This document shows, piece by piece, positions 53,525 through 60,217 of a DNA stretch of 64,000 nucleotides (positions within the stretch are counted from its first letter, which is position 1; each line of letters opens with the position of its first letter). A program made the translations under genes and the position numbers. Below the pieces are notes generated by a model. It was not told where the DNA came from. It was given only the letters and a program-made list of their open reading frames with translations, and did not search any database. Where the stretch lies: positions 1-64,000 of the forward strand of contig NZ_LT700189.1 of the NCBI RefSeq assembly GCF_900155425.1. The letters run 5' to 3'. The stretch comes from Parabacteroides massiliensis. Its GTDB lineage: Bacteria; Bacteroidota; Bacteroidia; Bacteroidales; Tannerellaceae.

Positions 53525-54159
53525 AGGGATTGGCTCCGTATACACAGGCAATTTTTGAGGCTGTCTCTAATCTGGAGTGTATAAAGCCTTATCTTTTAGT
53601 TGGTGGCACAGCTTTGTCTCTACAGATAGGAACTCGCCAAAGTGAAGATTTGGACTTTATGAAATGGCGTACCTCAAAAACAGAGAACATGGAAGTCGCT
53701 TGGTTTCAGATAGAAAAAGAGCTTGCTTCGGTTGGAGAAATTCAGCATAAAGATATATTGGATATAGACCATGTGGAGTTTCTTGTGTCTGGGGTAAAGT
53801 TGTCGTTTTACGCGTGTCCTAAGTATTCTCCTGTCAATAATCCAGTGAATTATTTGAATAACATCAGATTGGCAGATGTCAGATCTATAGGGGCAATGAA
53901 GATGGAAGTCATGTTACGGCGAAGTAATTTCCGTGATTATTATGATATCTTTTCTATTTTGAAGAGTGGTGTGTCTATAAATGATTTAATATCTTTGGCA
54001 TTGAGTTATTCAGGGCATAAGTTGAAATCTAAAAATTTGTTGGCAATGCTTACTAATAGCAATCGTTTCACCAGAGATGTCGGTTTCGATCAATTGCAAC
54101 CTGTTTATTCTGTTACTGCACAAGAGATAGAAGAATTTATTAAATTCAGCCTGTTGTGA
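53521..54159 (+). CDS. AbiEii-like nucleotidyltransferase (putative toxin)
   Basis: A 212-residue nucleotidyltransferase-fold protein. The core motif LLVGGTALSLQIGTRQSEDLDF contains the GG-T/S loop and the Asp-x-Asp metal pair of the family. The later MKMEVMLRRSNFRDYYDIFSI segment, with the conserved Lys/Arg and FRDYYDI, is the usual second half. AbiEii proteins act as toxins in type IV toxin-antitoxin and phage-abortive systems by transferring nucleotides; the target varies. The four-base overlap with the preceding small gene supports a two-gene module. Its stop codon (54157-54159) is the first three bases of a 67-base repeat that recurs behind the next TA pair. Confidence 0.88.
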   Translation: MKGLAPYTQAIFEAVSNLECIKPYLLVGGTALSLQIGTRQSEDLDFMKWRTSKTENMEVAWFQIEKELASVGEIQHKDILDIDHVEFLVSGVKLSFYACPKYSPVNNPVNYLNNIRLADVRSIGAMKMEVMLRRSNFRDYYDIFSILKSGVSINDLISLALSYSGHKLKSKNLLAMLTNSNRFTRDVGFDQLQPVYSVTAQEIEEFIKFSLL

Positions 54160-54223
54160 AATGCAGTTTAGTTCATAAAAGTCCCCTGTTTGTACATAAA
54201 ACGTACGGACAGGGGGCTTTTTT
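54157..54223 (+). repeat. repeat B, copy 1: stop codon plus terminator
   Basis: These 67 bases begin with the stop codon of the nucleotidyltransferase gene and match 55205-55271 at 65 of 67 positions. They contain the hairpin CCCCTGTTTGTAC/GTACGGACAGGGG followed by a T-run, so the repeat is an intrinsic terminator. Probably it was the terminator of the FadL-like gene. Confidence 0.92.
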
Positions 54224-54224
54224 T

Positions 54225-54326
54225 CTGACTTCGTCACTCAAAGAATGCTAATATTATAATTGATTGATAAATAGTATTTTGTGATTTTGTGTCACCTGTT
54301 TTTGGGTGACACGTTGGCGAAGTCAG
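54225..54326. repeat. 102-base linker bounded by 9-bp inverted repeats
   Basis: CTGACTTCG (54225-54233) and CGAAGTCAG (54318-54326) are exact inverted repeats. Between them GTGTCACC and GGTGACAC form a second strong hairpin. The linker joins repeat B copy 1 to repeat A copy 2 and may be a small mobile or recombination-related sequence. Confidence 0.6.
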
Positions 54327-54327
54327 G

Positions 54328-54373
54328 AAACACGACAAAGGTTGCATTGACTTTAGGCTACAAGTTCTAAAAA
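54328..54373 (+). repeat. repeat A, copy 2: detached 3' end of the FadL-like gene
   Basis: Identical to 53137-53182 over 46 bases, but without an open gene in front. It marks the left edge of the second cassette (RelE/XRE). Confidence 0.93.
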
Positions 54374-54392
54374 ATATATAGATGTTATTGTA

Positions 54393-54518
54393 AATCCTCT
54401 CTCCGTACATTAAAAAGTTACAGAGAGAGGATTGGCTGTTATAAGAACAACGGTATATACTCCTGTTCCTATATTGTAATGTATGGATAGGGAGCATTTG
54501 TTTTTGGTCGTACAATGA
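54393..54518 (+). pseudogene. remnant of a second copy of the putative antitoxin gene, with hairpin
   Basis: GAGCATTTGTTTTTGGTCG and the following ACAATGA (54492-54518) match the coding segment for EHCFWSYN in the gene at 53192 (53240-53265), with one inserted base that breaks the frame. Between repeat A copy 2 and this match lies a perfect 11-base hairpin (54393-54403 with 54423-54433). The layout suggests that a second AbiE-type cassette once stood here and was replaced. Confidence 0.6.
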
Positions 54519-54576
54519 GATAGTTGGTCGCTAAATTCTATGTGTATTTAATGTTGTATGATATTGAAACTTTTTG

Positions 54577-54584
54577 TATCTTTG
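54577..54584 (+). promoter_or_regulatory. -7 promoter element of the relE/xre pair
   Basis: TATCTTTG matches TAnnTTTG and ends only four bases before the ATG at 54589, so the transcript may have almost no leader. Confidence 0.5.
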
Positions 54585-54588
54585 TATC

Positions 54589-54930
54589 ATGAGAAGAAAA
54601 ATTGTAGCATACGGTCGATATTATAAAGATTTTTTGAAGACTTTGACTGAAAAAGAGCTCCAAAAGGTGAAGTATGTGCTTTCACTGCTTGAAACAGAAG
54701 ACCGGATGCCAGTAAAGTTCATAAAGATTATGTGTGATGGTCTATATGAATTGCGAATATCATACAATGGAAATATTTACCGTATCTTCTTTATTTTTGA
54801 TGAAGGACAAATAGTAGTATTGTTTAATGGTTTTCAGAAAAAGACCCCTAAAACTCCACCGTCAGAGATAGAGAAGGCATTAAAGATAAAGGAGGAATAT
54901 TATGAGTACAAAAGACAACATGCTGACTGA
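54589..54930 (+). CDS. RelE/HigB-family toxin
   Basis: A 113-residue RelE/ParE-superfamily toxin. The ATG at 54589 is chosen over an upstream in-frame start at 54574 because MRRKIVAYGRYYKDFLKTLT matches the family N-terminus. The core LYELRISYNGNIYRIFFIF and VVLFNGFQKKTPKTP strands carry the usual Arg, Tyr/Phe and Lys residues. Family members cleave mRNA in the ribosome. It precedes and overlaps its antitoxin gene by 29 bases, the toxin-first order of HigBA-type systems. Confidence 0.93.
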   Translation: MRRKIVAYGRYYKDFLKTLTEKELQKVKYVLSLLETEDRMPVKFIKIMCDGLYELRISYNGNIYRIFFIFDEGQIVVLFNGFQKKTPKTPPSEIEKALKIKEEYYEYKRQHAD

Positions 54931-55207
54931 TATCAGCGCGGAACTTGATAATGAATTTGGTGCACCTGGAACTCCTGAACGCACTAAATTTGATGAAGAA
55001 GCCTACGCATTTTATACTGGTCAAATATTGTTGGATGCAAGGCGAGAAGCAAAAGTTACGCAATCCGAGCTTGCAAAGAGAATCAATGCAACCAAATCGT
55101 ATATTTCACGTATTGAGAATGGCGCTATCAATCCAAGTGCTGCAACTTTTTACCGAATTATAAATGCACTTGGTCTAAGAATTGAAATAGTTAAGCCCAT
55201 CGCTTGA
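54902..55207 (+). CDS. XRE-family antitoxin
   Basis: A 101-residue protein. The N-terminal GAPGTPERTKFDEEAYAFY region is typical of antitoxins paired with this toxin type. The helix-turn-helix (about 40-95) reads LLDARREAKVTQSELAKRIN and SYISRIENGAINPSAATFYR. It should neutralise the RelE-like partner and repress their shared promoter. The overlap of 29 bases with the toxin gene indicates coupled translation. Its TGA (55205-55207) is the first three bases of repeat B copy 2. Confidence 0.94.
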   Translation: MSTKDNMLTDISAELDNEFGAPGTPERTKFDEEAYAFYTGQILLDARREAKVTQSELAKRINATKSYISRIENGAINPSAATFYRIINALGLRIEIVKPIA

Positions 55208-55271
55208 AATGCAGTTTAGTTCATAAAAGCCCCCTGTTTGTACATGAAACGTACGGACAGGGGGCTTTTTT
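55205..55271 (+). repeat. repeat B, copy 2: stop codon plus terminator
   Basis: It matches 54157-54223 at 65 of 67 positions. It supplies the stop codon of the antitoxin gene and the terminator hairpin for the relE/xre cassette. Confidence 0.92.
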
Positions 55272-55420
55272 GTGTGAAAAAAAAGGAAATGTTTGCCTAT
55301 TTAAAATACTTTTCGTTCTTTTGTCTTTGTAAATATAAATAATATCATTGTCTAACAATTTTAAATATCATTGCCTATAGCATAAACATTACTCAAGAAA
55401 AAACTAAAAATATAGAAGTA

Positions 55421-56014
55421 ATGAAAACTTTAAGAATGATGACTGACGAAGAGTTGGTCGTTCTTTATGCAGAAGGTAATAATGCTGCTTTCGACGTGTT
55501 GTTGAATCGTTATAAAAGCAGCATACACTCCTACATTTACTTTATAGTTCATAACAAAGATCTCACCGAAGATATCTTTCAGGAGACTTTTGTCAAGGTG
55601 ATTATGACTATCAAACAAGGCCGTTATACCGAAAACGGTAAGTTTAAGGCATGGATTACCCGTATCGCTCATAACCTGATTATCGACTACTTCCGTCAGG
55701 AACGCAATGAAAACACGGTTTCCAATGACGAAGTGGAAGTGGATCTTTTCAATAATATCAAACTTTGCGACAGCACGATCGAAGATAACATCGTGCGCCA
55801 TCAGGTGTTGTCTGATGTGAAAAAACTGGTGAAACATCTTCCCGACAGCCAGCGTGAAGTATTGGAAATGCGTTATTATCAGGATCTCAGTTTTAAGGAA
55901 ATTGCCGATATTACCGGTGTGAGCATCAATACGGCTTTGGGACGCATGCGCTATGCGATTCTGAATATGCGCCGCATGGCGGAAGAAAACAGCATCGAGC
56001 TGTCGATGGCTTGA
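55421..56014 (+). CDS. ECF-type RNA polymerase sigma factor
   Basis: A 197-residue sigma-70 family factor. Region 2 (about 25-95) has FDVLLNRYKSSIHSYIYFIV, EDIFQETFVKVIMTIKQGRY and KAWITRIAHNLIIDYFRQE. Region 4 (about 135-190) has LPDSQREVLEMRYYQDLSFK and IADITGVSINTALGRMRYA. The acidic insert between the regions is as in the widely conserved Bacteroidales SigW-like factor. No FecR gene is adjacent. A small basic protein gene follows 100 bases downstream, then rpe. It is a different subgroup from the FecR-linked sigma factor at 47096. Confidence 0.94.
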   Translation: MKTLRMMTDEELVVLYAEGNNAAFDVLLNRYKSSIHSYIYFIVHNKDLTEDIFQETFVKVIMTIKQGRYTENGKFKAWITRIAHNLIIDYFRQERNENTVSNDEVEVDLFNNIKLCDSTIEDNIVRHQVLSDVKKLVKHLPDSQREVLEMRYYQDLSFKEIADITGVSINTALGRMRYAILNMRRMAEENSIELSMA

Positions 56015-56113
56015 TTGATGGACATCGAATGTTGAAAATTTATTTTCTTGTCATACAATAAGGAGAGAGGCAGACCGTTTTATTATCGAACAAGATAAAA
56101 AAACGAGTTGCCT

Positions 56114-56290
56114 ATGAAGAGACTTTCTACTCAATGTATGAATGAAATAGAAAATAAAACAGACAGAAACCGGAAAGAAAGGAAAACAACGCCACGTCGG
56201 CAAACACTTGATTTCCTTACTCAATTTGCGAGGGTTTATCATTCAGAACCCGCTTTACGCACGGAATTTTGTGGTTTTGTAATGAACTGA
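56114..56290 (+). CDS. small basic conserved-looking protein
   Basis: A 58-residue protein, MKRLSTQCMNEIENKTDRN and onwards, rich in Lys/Arg in its first half and ending LDFLTQFARVYHSEPALRTE plus FCGFVMN. The ATG at 56114 is used rather than a TTG at 56108. Similar small proteins seem to follow this sigma gene in Bacteroidales, as far as I recall; the function is unknown. It ends four bases before the rpe promoter element. It might modulate the sigma factor, but nothing in the sequence shows this. Confidence 0.6.
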   Translation: MKRLSTQCMNEIENKTDRNRKERKTTPRRQTLDFLTQFARVYHSEPALRTEFCGFVMN

Positions 56291-56293
56291 GGT

Positions 56294-56301
56294 TACCTTT
56301 G
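56294..56301 (+). promoter_or_regulatory. -7 promoter element of rpe
   Basis: TACCTTTG matches TAnnTTTG and lies 17 bases before the rpe start. Confidence 0.6.
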
Positions 56302-56318
56302 CAAAAAGCAAAAAAAGT

Positions 56319-56969
56319 ATGAAACATAAAATAGCCCCTTCTCTGCTGGCTGCTGATTTTCTGAACTTGCAGCGAGAAGTGGAAATGATTAACGAGAGTG
56401 ATGCCGATTGGTTGCATCTGGATATAATGGACGGCGTGTTCGTGCCTAATATATCGTTTGGCTTTCCGGTTTTGGAAGCATTGAAACCAATCTGCAAAAA
56501 ACCGATGGATGTCCATCTGATGATCGTGGAACCGCAGAAGTTCATCCCCGAAGTAGCCGCTACGGGCGCTTATATGATGAATGTGCATTATGAAGCGTGC
56601 ACGCATCTGCACCGTACGGTGGCGGCAATCAAAGAAGCGGGGATGAAGGCGGCCGTCACATTGAACCCGCATACGCCGATTTCCTTGTTGGAAGATATCC
56701 TGCAGGATTTGGATATGGTGTTGCTCATGTCGGTGAATCCGGGCTACGGCGGACAGAAGTTTATTGAACATTCGATAGACAAAACAGCTCGCCTGAAAGA
56801 TATGATCCTGGCAAAAGGGTCGGACACCTTGATCGAAGTCGATGGCGGAGTAAACATGCAGACCGCGAAACCTCTGCTCGAAGTAGGAGCGGATGTGCTG
56901 GTTGCCGGCAGTTTTGTCTTCCGTTCTTCCGACCCGTTGAAGACGATCCGGGAACTGAAAGGATTATAA
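56319..56969 (+). CDS. rpe: ribulose-phosphate 3-epimerase
   Basis: A 216-residue TIM-barrel enzyme that interconverts ribulose 5-phosphate and xylulose 5-phosphate in the pentose phosphate pathway. The start KIAPSLLAADFLNLQREVE, the metal and catalytic segment DWLHLDIMDGVFVPNISFG, VHLMIVEPQ, the MSVNPGYGGQKFI block and IEVDGGVNMQTA are the standard conserved segments. The length is normal for the family. It is followed by an array of 42-bp repeats and then a ComEC-like gene on the same strand. Confidence 0.97.
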   Translation: MKHKIAPSLLAADFLNLQREVEMINESDADWLHLDIMDGVFVPNISFGFPVLEALKPICKKPMDVHLMIVEPQKFIPEVAATGAYMMNVHYEACTHLHRTVAAIKEAGMKAAVTLNPHTPISLLEDILQDLDMVLLMSVNPGYGGQKFIEHSIDKTARLKDMILAKGSDTLIEVDGGVNMQTAKPLLEVGADVLVAGSFVFRSSDPLKTIRELKGL

Positions 56970-56976
56970 TGTCGCC

Positions 56977-57156
56977 TCGTAGGGGCGGGGTTCTACTCCG
57001 CCCAGTCAGAATCTACCTTTATTGGATGTAATGGGCAGAGCAGAGCCCTGCCCCTACGGAAAATGACGTCCTTTGGGCAGAGCAGAGCCCTGCCCCTACG
57101 GAAAATGACGTCCTTTGGGCAGAGCAGAGCCCTGCCCCTACGGAATGACGTCTTTT
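56977..57156. repeat. three 42-bp tandem repeats plus one inverted copy
   Basis: Units at 57033-57074, 57075-57116 and 57117-57156 each begin GGGCAGAGCAGAGCCCTGCC and end ATGACGTC. Units 1 and 2 are identical and unit 3 is two bases shorter. An inverted, diverged version of the GC-rich core lies at 56977-57003. The GC-rich core contrasts with the surrounding sequence. The array is between rpe and the ComEC gene and has no spacers, so it is not a CRISPR. It resembles an extragenic repeat family. Confidence 0.9.
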
Positions 57157-57204
57157 GTGCAATACCGATCAAGCCTTAAACCAACCATTTCAAAACCTTA
57201 CATT

Positions 57205-58479
57205 ATGATAAAAGAATTACAGATCCGTCCCTTTGCCCGTCCGCTGCTTGTCTGGATTGCGGGGATTATACTACAGACCGTTTTTTCGTGTTGTACTTAT
57301 TCCTGGGTATTACTATTGCTCCCTGTTATTATCATTACCACAGCCGGTCTTGCCTTGAGAGGGCAGGAGCATGTTTGTTATGAAACCCGTTGGCTGTGGG
57401 GAGCGGTTTTCTTGTCTCTGTTGCTTTTCCTTTCGATACAAAAGACTGCTTATTCGCAGTCTGAATCCTCGTCGGAACATCCGGTTTCCCTTCTTTCCCG
57501 TTGGGCGCAGGAAGAACAGCAACGATTATTGGAACCGATCGCAAAACTAAATCTGACCGATGAAGAGAAATCTGTACTGGCCACTATCACTGTCGGTTAC
57601 CGGCAAGCTATGAGTCGGGAGGTGCGGAACCGTTTTTCGGCTACGGGGGTAGCACATATCCTGGCCGTAAGCGGCTTTCATGTGGCAATCGTCTGTGGCT
57701 TTTTATCTTTTCTTTTTTCTTTTCTCCCCAGGAATGGATGTTGCCGGTGGATTCGCTACATCTCGCTGCTCGTGCTATTGTGGGGATTTGCTGCGATAAC
57801 AGGTTTGGCGGCCTCTTCTGTGAGGGCTGCGTTGATGCTTACGATGTATCTGACGGGCGGAGTGTTGGATAGGAGGGCGGAGCGTTATAATATATTGGCG
57901 GCTTCCGCTTTTTGCATGTTGGTTTATGAACCCTTGTACTTATTCGACATAGGTTTCCAGCTGAGTTATCTGGCCGTGCTGTCCATCCTTTATTTCCAGC
58001 CCCGGTTGCAGGCGTTGATAAAGGTGCATAATCCGTTTTTGAGGACACCGTGGGGATGGGTCACGGTCACCCTGTCGGCACAGGCGGGCACGACTTTTTT
58101 ATGTCTGTATTATTTCGGGCAGTTTTCGACTGTCTTTTTGTTGACGAACTTGCCGCTTACGTTTCTTGCGACTTTGTTGATACCGGCAAGTTTGGTCTAT
58201 ATGATTTTGCCAGAATGGATTCTTGGGTATGGTTGGTTGCAGGTTGTCGTGGAATGGCTCGCGCGTGGTTTGCTTTGGATCGTAGACTCTTTTAGCCGGG
58301 TGCCGGGAGCGGTTTTTTCTTTCCGGTTCGATTTCCTGACGATGCTGGTGGCGTATGGAATGCTTCTGTCTACCTTGTGGTATGTTCATGCCGGACGTTC
58401 GCGCTATCTGCTTGTCTCTCTGTTTTTGTTGTTAATTATGCTTCTTGTCCGGGTGATTGAGAATTTAAAGCTGTGCTGA
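57205..58479 (+). CDS. ComEC/Rec2-family membrane protein, without nuclease domain
   Basis: A 424-residue multi-pass inner-membrane protein. The start at 57205 is chosen because the upstream in-frame extension runs through the tandem repeats. Two helices near the N-terminus precede a soluble region. The competence domain follows, with AHILAVSGFHVAIVCGF, GLAASSVRAALMLTMYLTGG and LFDIGFQLSYLAVLSILY. Full-length ComEC proteins carry a C-terminal metallo-beta-lactamase domain that this one lacks, as in many Bacteroidales. ComEC forms the channel that takes single-stranded DNA across the inner membrane during natural transformation. Confidence 0.92.
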   Translation: MIKELQIRPFARPLLVWIAGIILQTVFSCCTYSWVLLLLPVIIITTAGLALRGQEHVCYETRWLWGAVFLSLLLFLSIQKTAYSQSESSSEHPVSLLSRWAQEEQQRLLEPIAKLNLTDEEKSVLATITVGYRQAMSREVRNRFSATGVAHILAVSGFHVAIVCGFLSFLFSFLPRNGCCRWIRYISLLVLLWGFAAITGLAASSVRAALMLTMYLTGGVLDRRAERYNILAASAFCMLVYEPLYLFDIGFQLSYLAVLSILYFQPRLQALIKVHNPFLRTPWGWVTVTLSAQAGTTFLCLYYFGQFSTVFLLTNLPLTFLATLLIPASLVYMILPEWILGYGWLQVVVEWLARGLLWIVDSFSRVPGAVFSFRFDFLTMLVAYGMLLSTLWYVHAGRSRYLLVSLFLLLIMLLVRVIENLKLC

Positions 58480-58494
58480 ATCTAAAAAAAGTAG

Positions 58495-58502
58495 TACCTT
58501 TG
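58495..58502 (+). promoter_or_regulatory. -7 promoter element of nrnA
   Basis: TACCTTTG matches TAnnTTTG and lies 22 bases before the ATG at 58524. This excludes the longer in-frame start at 58473. Confidence 0.6.
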
Positions 58503-58523
58503 TCACTGAAAATAAGAGAATAT

Positions 58524-59573
58524 ATGATTACGAAAATCATTCACGAAGAGAAAATTCAGAAAGCCAAGAAGTACGTCGAGAAAGGCGAAAGTTTTGTAAT
58601 AGTGACACATGTTACCCCTGACGGGGATGCTATAGGTTCCGCATTGGGACTGTACCATTTTTTGACAACCTATGGAAAAGATAACGTGACGGTAGTGGTT
58701 CCCAACGATTTCCCAAAATTCTATAAATGGATGCCGGGAAATAAGGAAATTGTCATTCATGAGAAATATCCTGATTTTGCCGAACAGTTGATCCGGGATG
58801 CGGATGTCATTTTCTGCCTTGATTTCAACGAACCCAAACGTATCGAAAAACTGGCTCCGGCTGTTGTGGCGGCAGATGGGCGAAAGGTGATGATCGACCA
58901 TCATCTGAATCCGGCCGATTTTTGCCGGGTCACGATGTCATATCCTGAAATGTCGTCTACGAGTGAGATGGTTTTTCGTTTCATCTGCCGCATGGGGATG
59001 TTCGACCTGATCAATAAAGATTGTGCCGCCTGCATCTATACGGGCATGATGACGGATACAGGTTCGTTTACCTACAATTCGAACAAGCCGGAGATTTATA
59101 CGATCATAAGCGAACTGATCAAGAAAGGTATCGACAAGGATCTGATCTACCGGAAAGTGAACCAGGTCTATTCGGAAAGCCGTTTGCGCATGATGGGATA
59201 TGTCCTGTATGAAAAGATGAAGATTTATCCGGAACAACATGCCGCTCTGATCACGCTTTCGTTGGAAGAGATGAACCGTTTCCGTTATGTGACAGGCGAT
59301 ACCGAAGGGTTTGTCAACCTGCCGTTGAGTATCGAAAATGTGGCTTTCAGTGTCTTTATCCGCGAAGATAAGGATTATGTGAAGATCTCGCTCCGGTCTG
59401 TCGGAGATTTCCCCTGCAACCAGTTTGCAAGCCTGTATTTCAATGGAGGCGGACATAAAAACGCTTCGGGGGGAGAATTTTGTGGTTCATTGGCCGATGC
59501 TGTAAACGTTTTTGAGAAAGGTTTAAGGGAATTTAATCCTAATAAAACAGAAGATTTAAATAAACATGCCTGA
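58524..59573 (+). CDS. nrnA: DHH-family oligoribonuclease / pAp phosphatase
   Basis: A 349-residue DHH/DHHA1 phosphoesterase of the NrnA type, which degrades short RNA oligomers and, in some species, 3'-phosphoadenosine 5'-phosphate. The first metal motif is THVTPDGDAIGSALG. Later come DVIFCLDFNEP, MIDHHLNP (Asp125, His126, His127) and GMMTDTGSF. The DHHA1 domain ends in GGGHKNASGGEF. The start at 58524 follows from the promoter element. Cytoplasmic. It is followed by a lipoprotein gene on the same strand. Confidence 0.94.
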   Translation: MITKIIHEEKIQKAKKYVEKGESFVIVTHVTPDGDAIGSALGLYHFLTTYGKDNVTVVVPNDFPKFYKWMPGNKEIVIHEKYPDFAEQLIRDADVIFCLDFNEPKRIEKLAPAVVAADGRKVMIDHHLNPADFCRVTMSYPEMSSTSEMVFRFICRMGMFDLINKDCAACIYTGMMTDTGSFTYNSNKPEIYTIISELIKKGIDKDLIYRKVNQVYSESRLRMMGYVLYEKMKIYPEQHAALITLSLEEMNRFRYVTGDTEGFVNLPLSIENVAFSVFIREDKDYVKISLRSVGDFPCNQFASLYFNGGGHKNASGGEFCGSLADAVNVFEKGLREFNPNKTEDLNKHA

Positions 59574-59591
59574 GATATGGCAGAGATTATA

Positions 59592-59599
59592 TACATTTG
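59592..59599 (+). promoter_or_regulatory. -7 promoter element of the DUF4827-like lipoprotein gene
   Basis: TACATTTG matches TAnnTTTG and lies 27 bases before the start codon. Confidence 0.55.
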
Positions 59600-59626
59600 C
59601 CATTCATTTACAATAAATAGTAACAG

Positions 59627-60208
59627 ATGAAGAGAGGTTTTTATATCCTGTTGATTATGTGCGCTGCCATAATGGTGGTGTCGTGTGACAAGACAAAGTC
59701 ATACACTGATATGTTGAAGGCCCAGAGAAAAGCGATCGAGCGTTTGCAGGTTGATAGCGGCCTGGTCTTTTTGGATGATTTCCCTGCGGATAGTATTTTT
59801 AAGGAAAATGAATTTGTAGAGTTGGATAATGGTGTTTATCTGAATATCGTCAATAAGGGAAACAGTGAACGTGCGGTGCTGGGGCAAACCGCGATCCGTT
59901 CCCGTTTCATCGCCCGGATGTTTATGGAAAGCAGCAGTATGGGAACCGGTACCGTCGACCTGCTCGGCCCGAATTCAAACGGTACGTATCCGGTAGAGTT
60001 CAGATATGGTTATTATACTTCTTTGAATCCGGATTACTCTTATACATGGGATATGTTTATTTGTGAAGGTTTGGGAGCCGGACTTCCTTATGTGGGAGAC
60101 AGCGCGGTTGTCAAACTGATCGTTCCGTTTAAGCTGATGAGCAGTGATTTCCAAAGCTCCGGAACTCCTGTGTTTTTTGAGAAAGTGAAGTATACTTTTA
60201 TAAAATAA
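59627..60208 (+). CDS. DUF4827-like lipoprotein
   Basis: A 193-residue lipoprotein with a signal peptide ending in the lipobox VVSC (Cys20). The rest reads like DUF4827 proteins, which have an FKBP-like fold. The segment GNSERAVLGQTAIRSRFIAR, the DMFICEGLGAGLPYVGDSAV stretch and KLIVPFKLMSS are in the usual order for that fold. An active prolyl isomerase is not implied. It sits between nrnA and glmM in the same direction, a common Bacteroidales order; it ends nine bases before glmM. Function unknown. Confidence 0.85.
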   Translation: MKRGFYILLIMCAAIMVVSCDKTKSYTDMLKAQRKAIERLQVDSGLVFLDDFPADSIFKENEFVELDNGVYLNIVNKGNSERAVLGQTAIRSRFIARMFMESSSMGTGTVDLLGPNSNGTYPVEFRYGYYTSLNPDYSYTWDMFICEGLGAGLPYVGDSAVVKLIVPFKLMSSDFQSSGTPVFFEKVKYTFIK

Positions 60209-60217
60209 ATCTAACTA

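Noticed and set aside
57033-57156. CRISPR array
   Set aside because: The repeat units abut each other with no unique spacers, only three units exist, and no cas genes are in the window.
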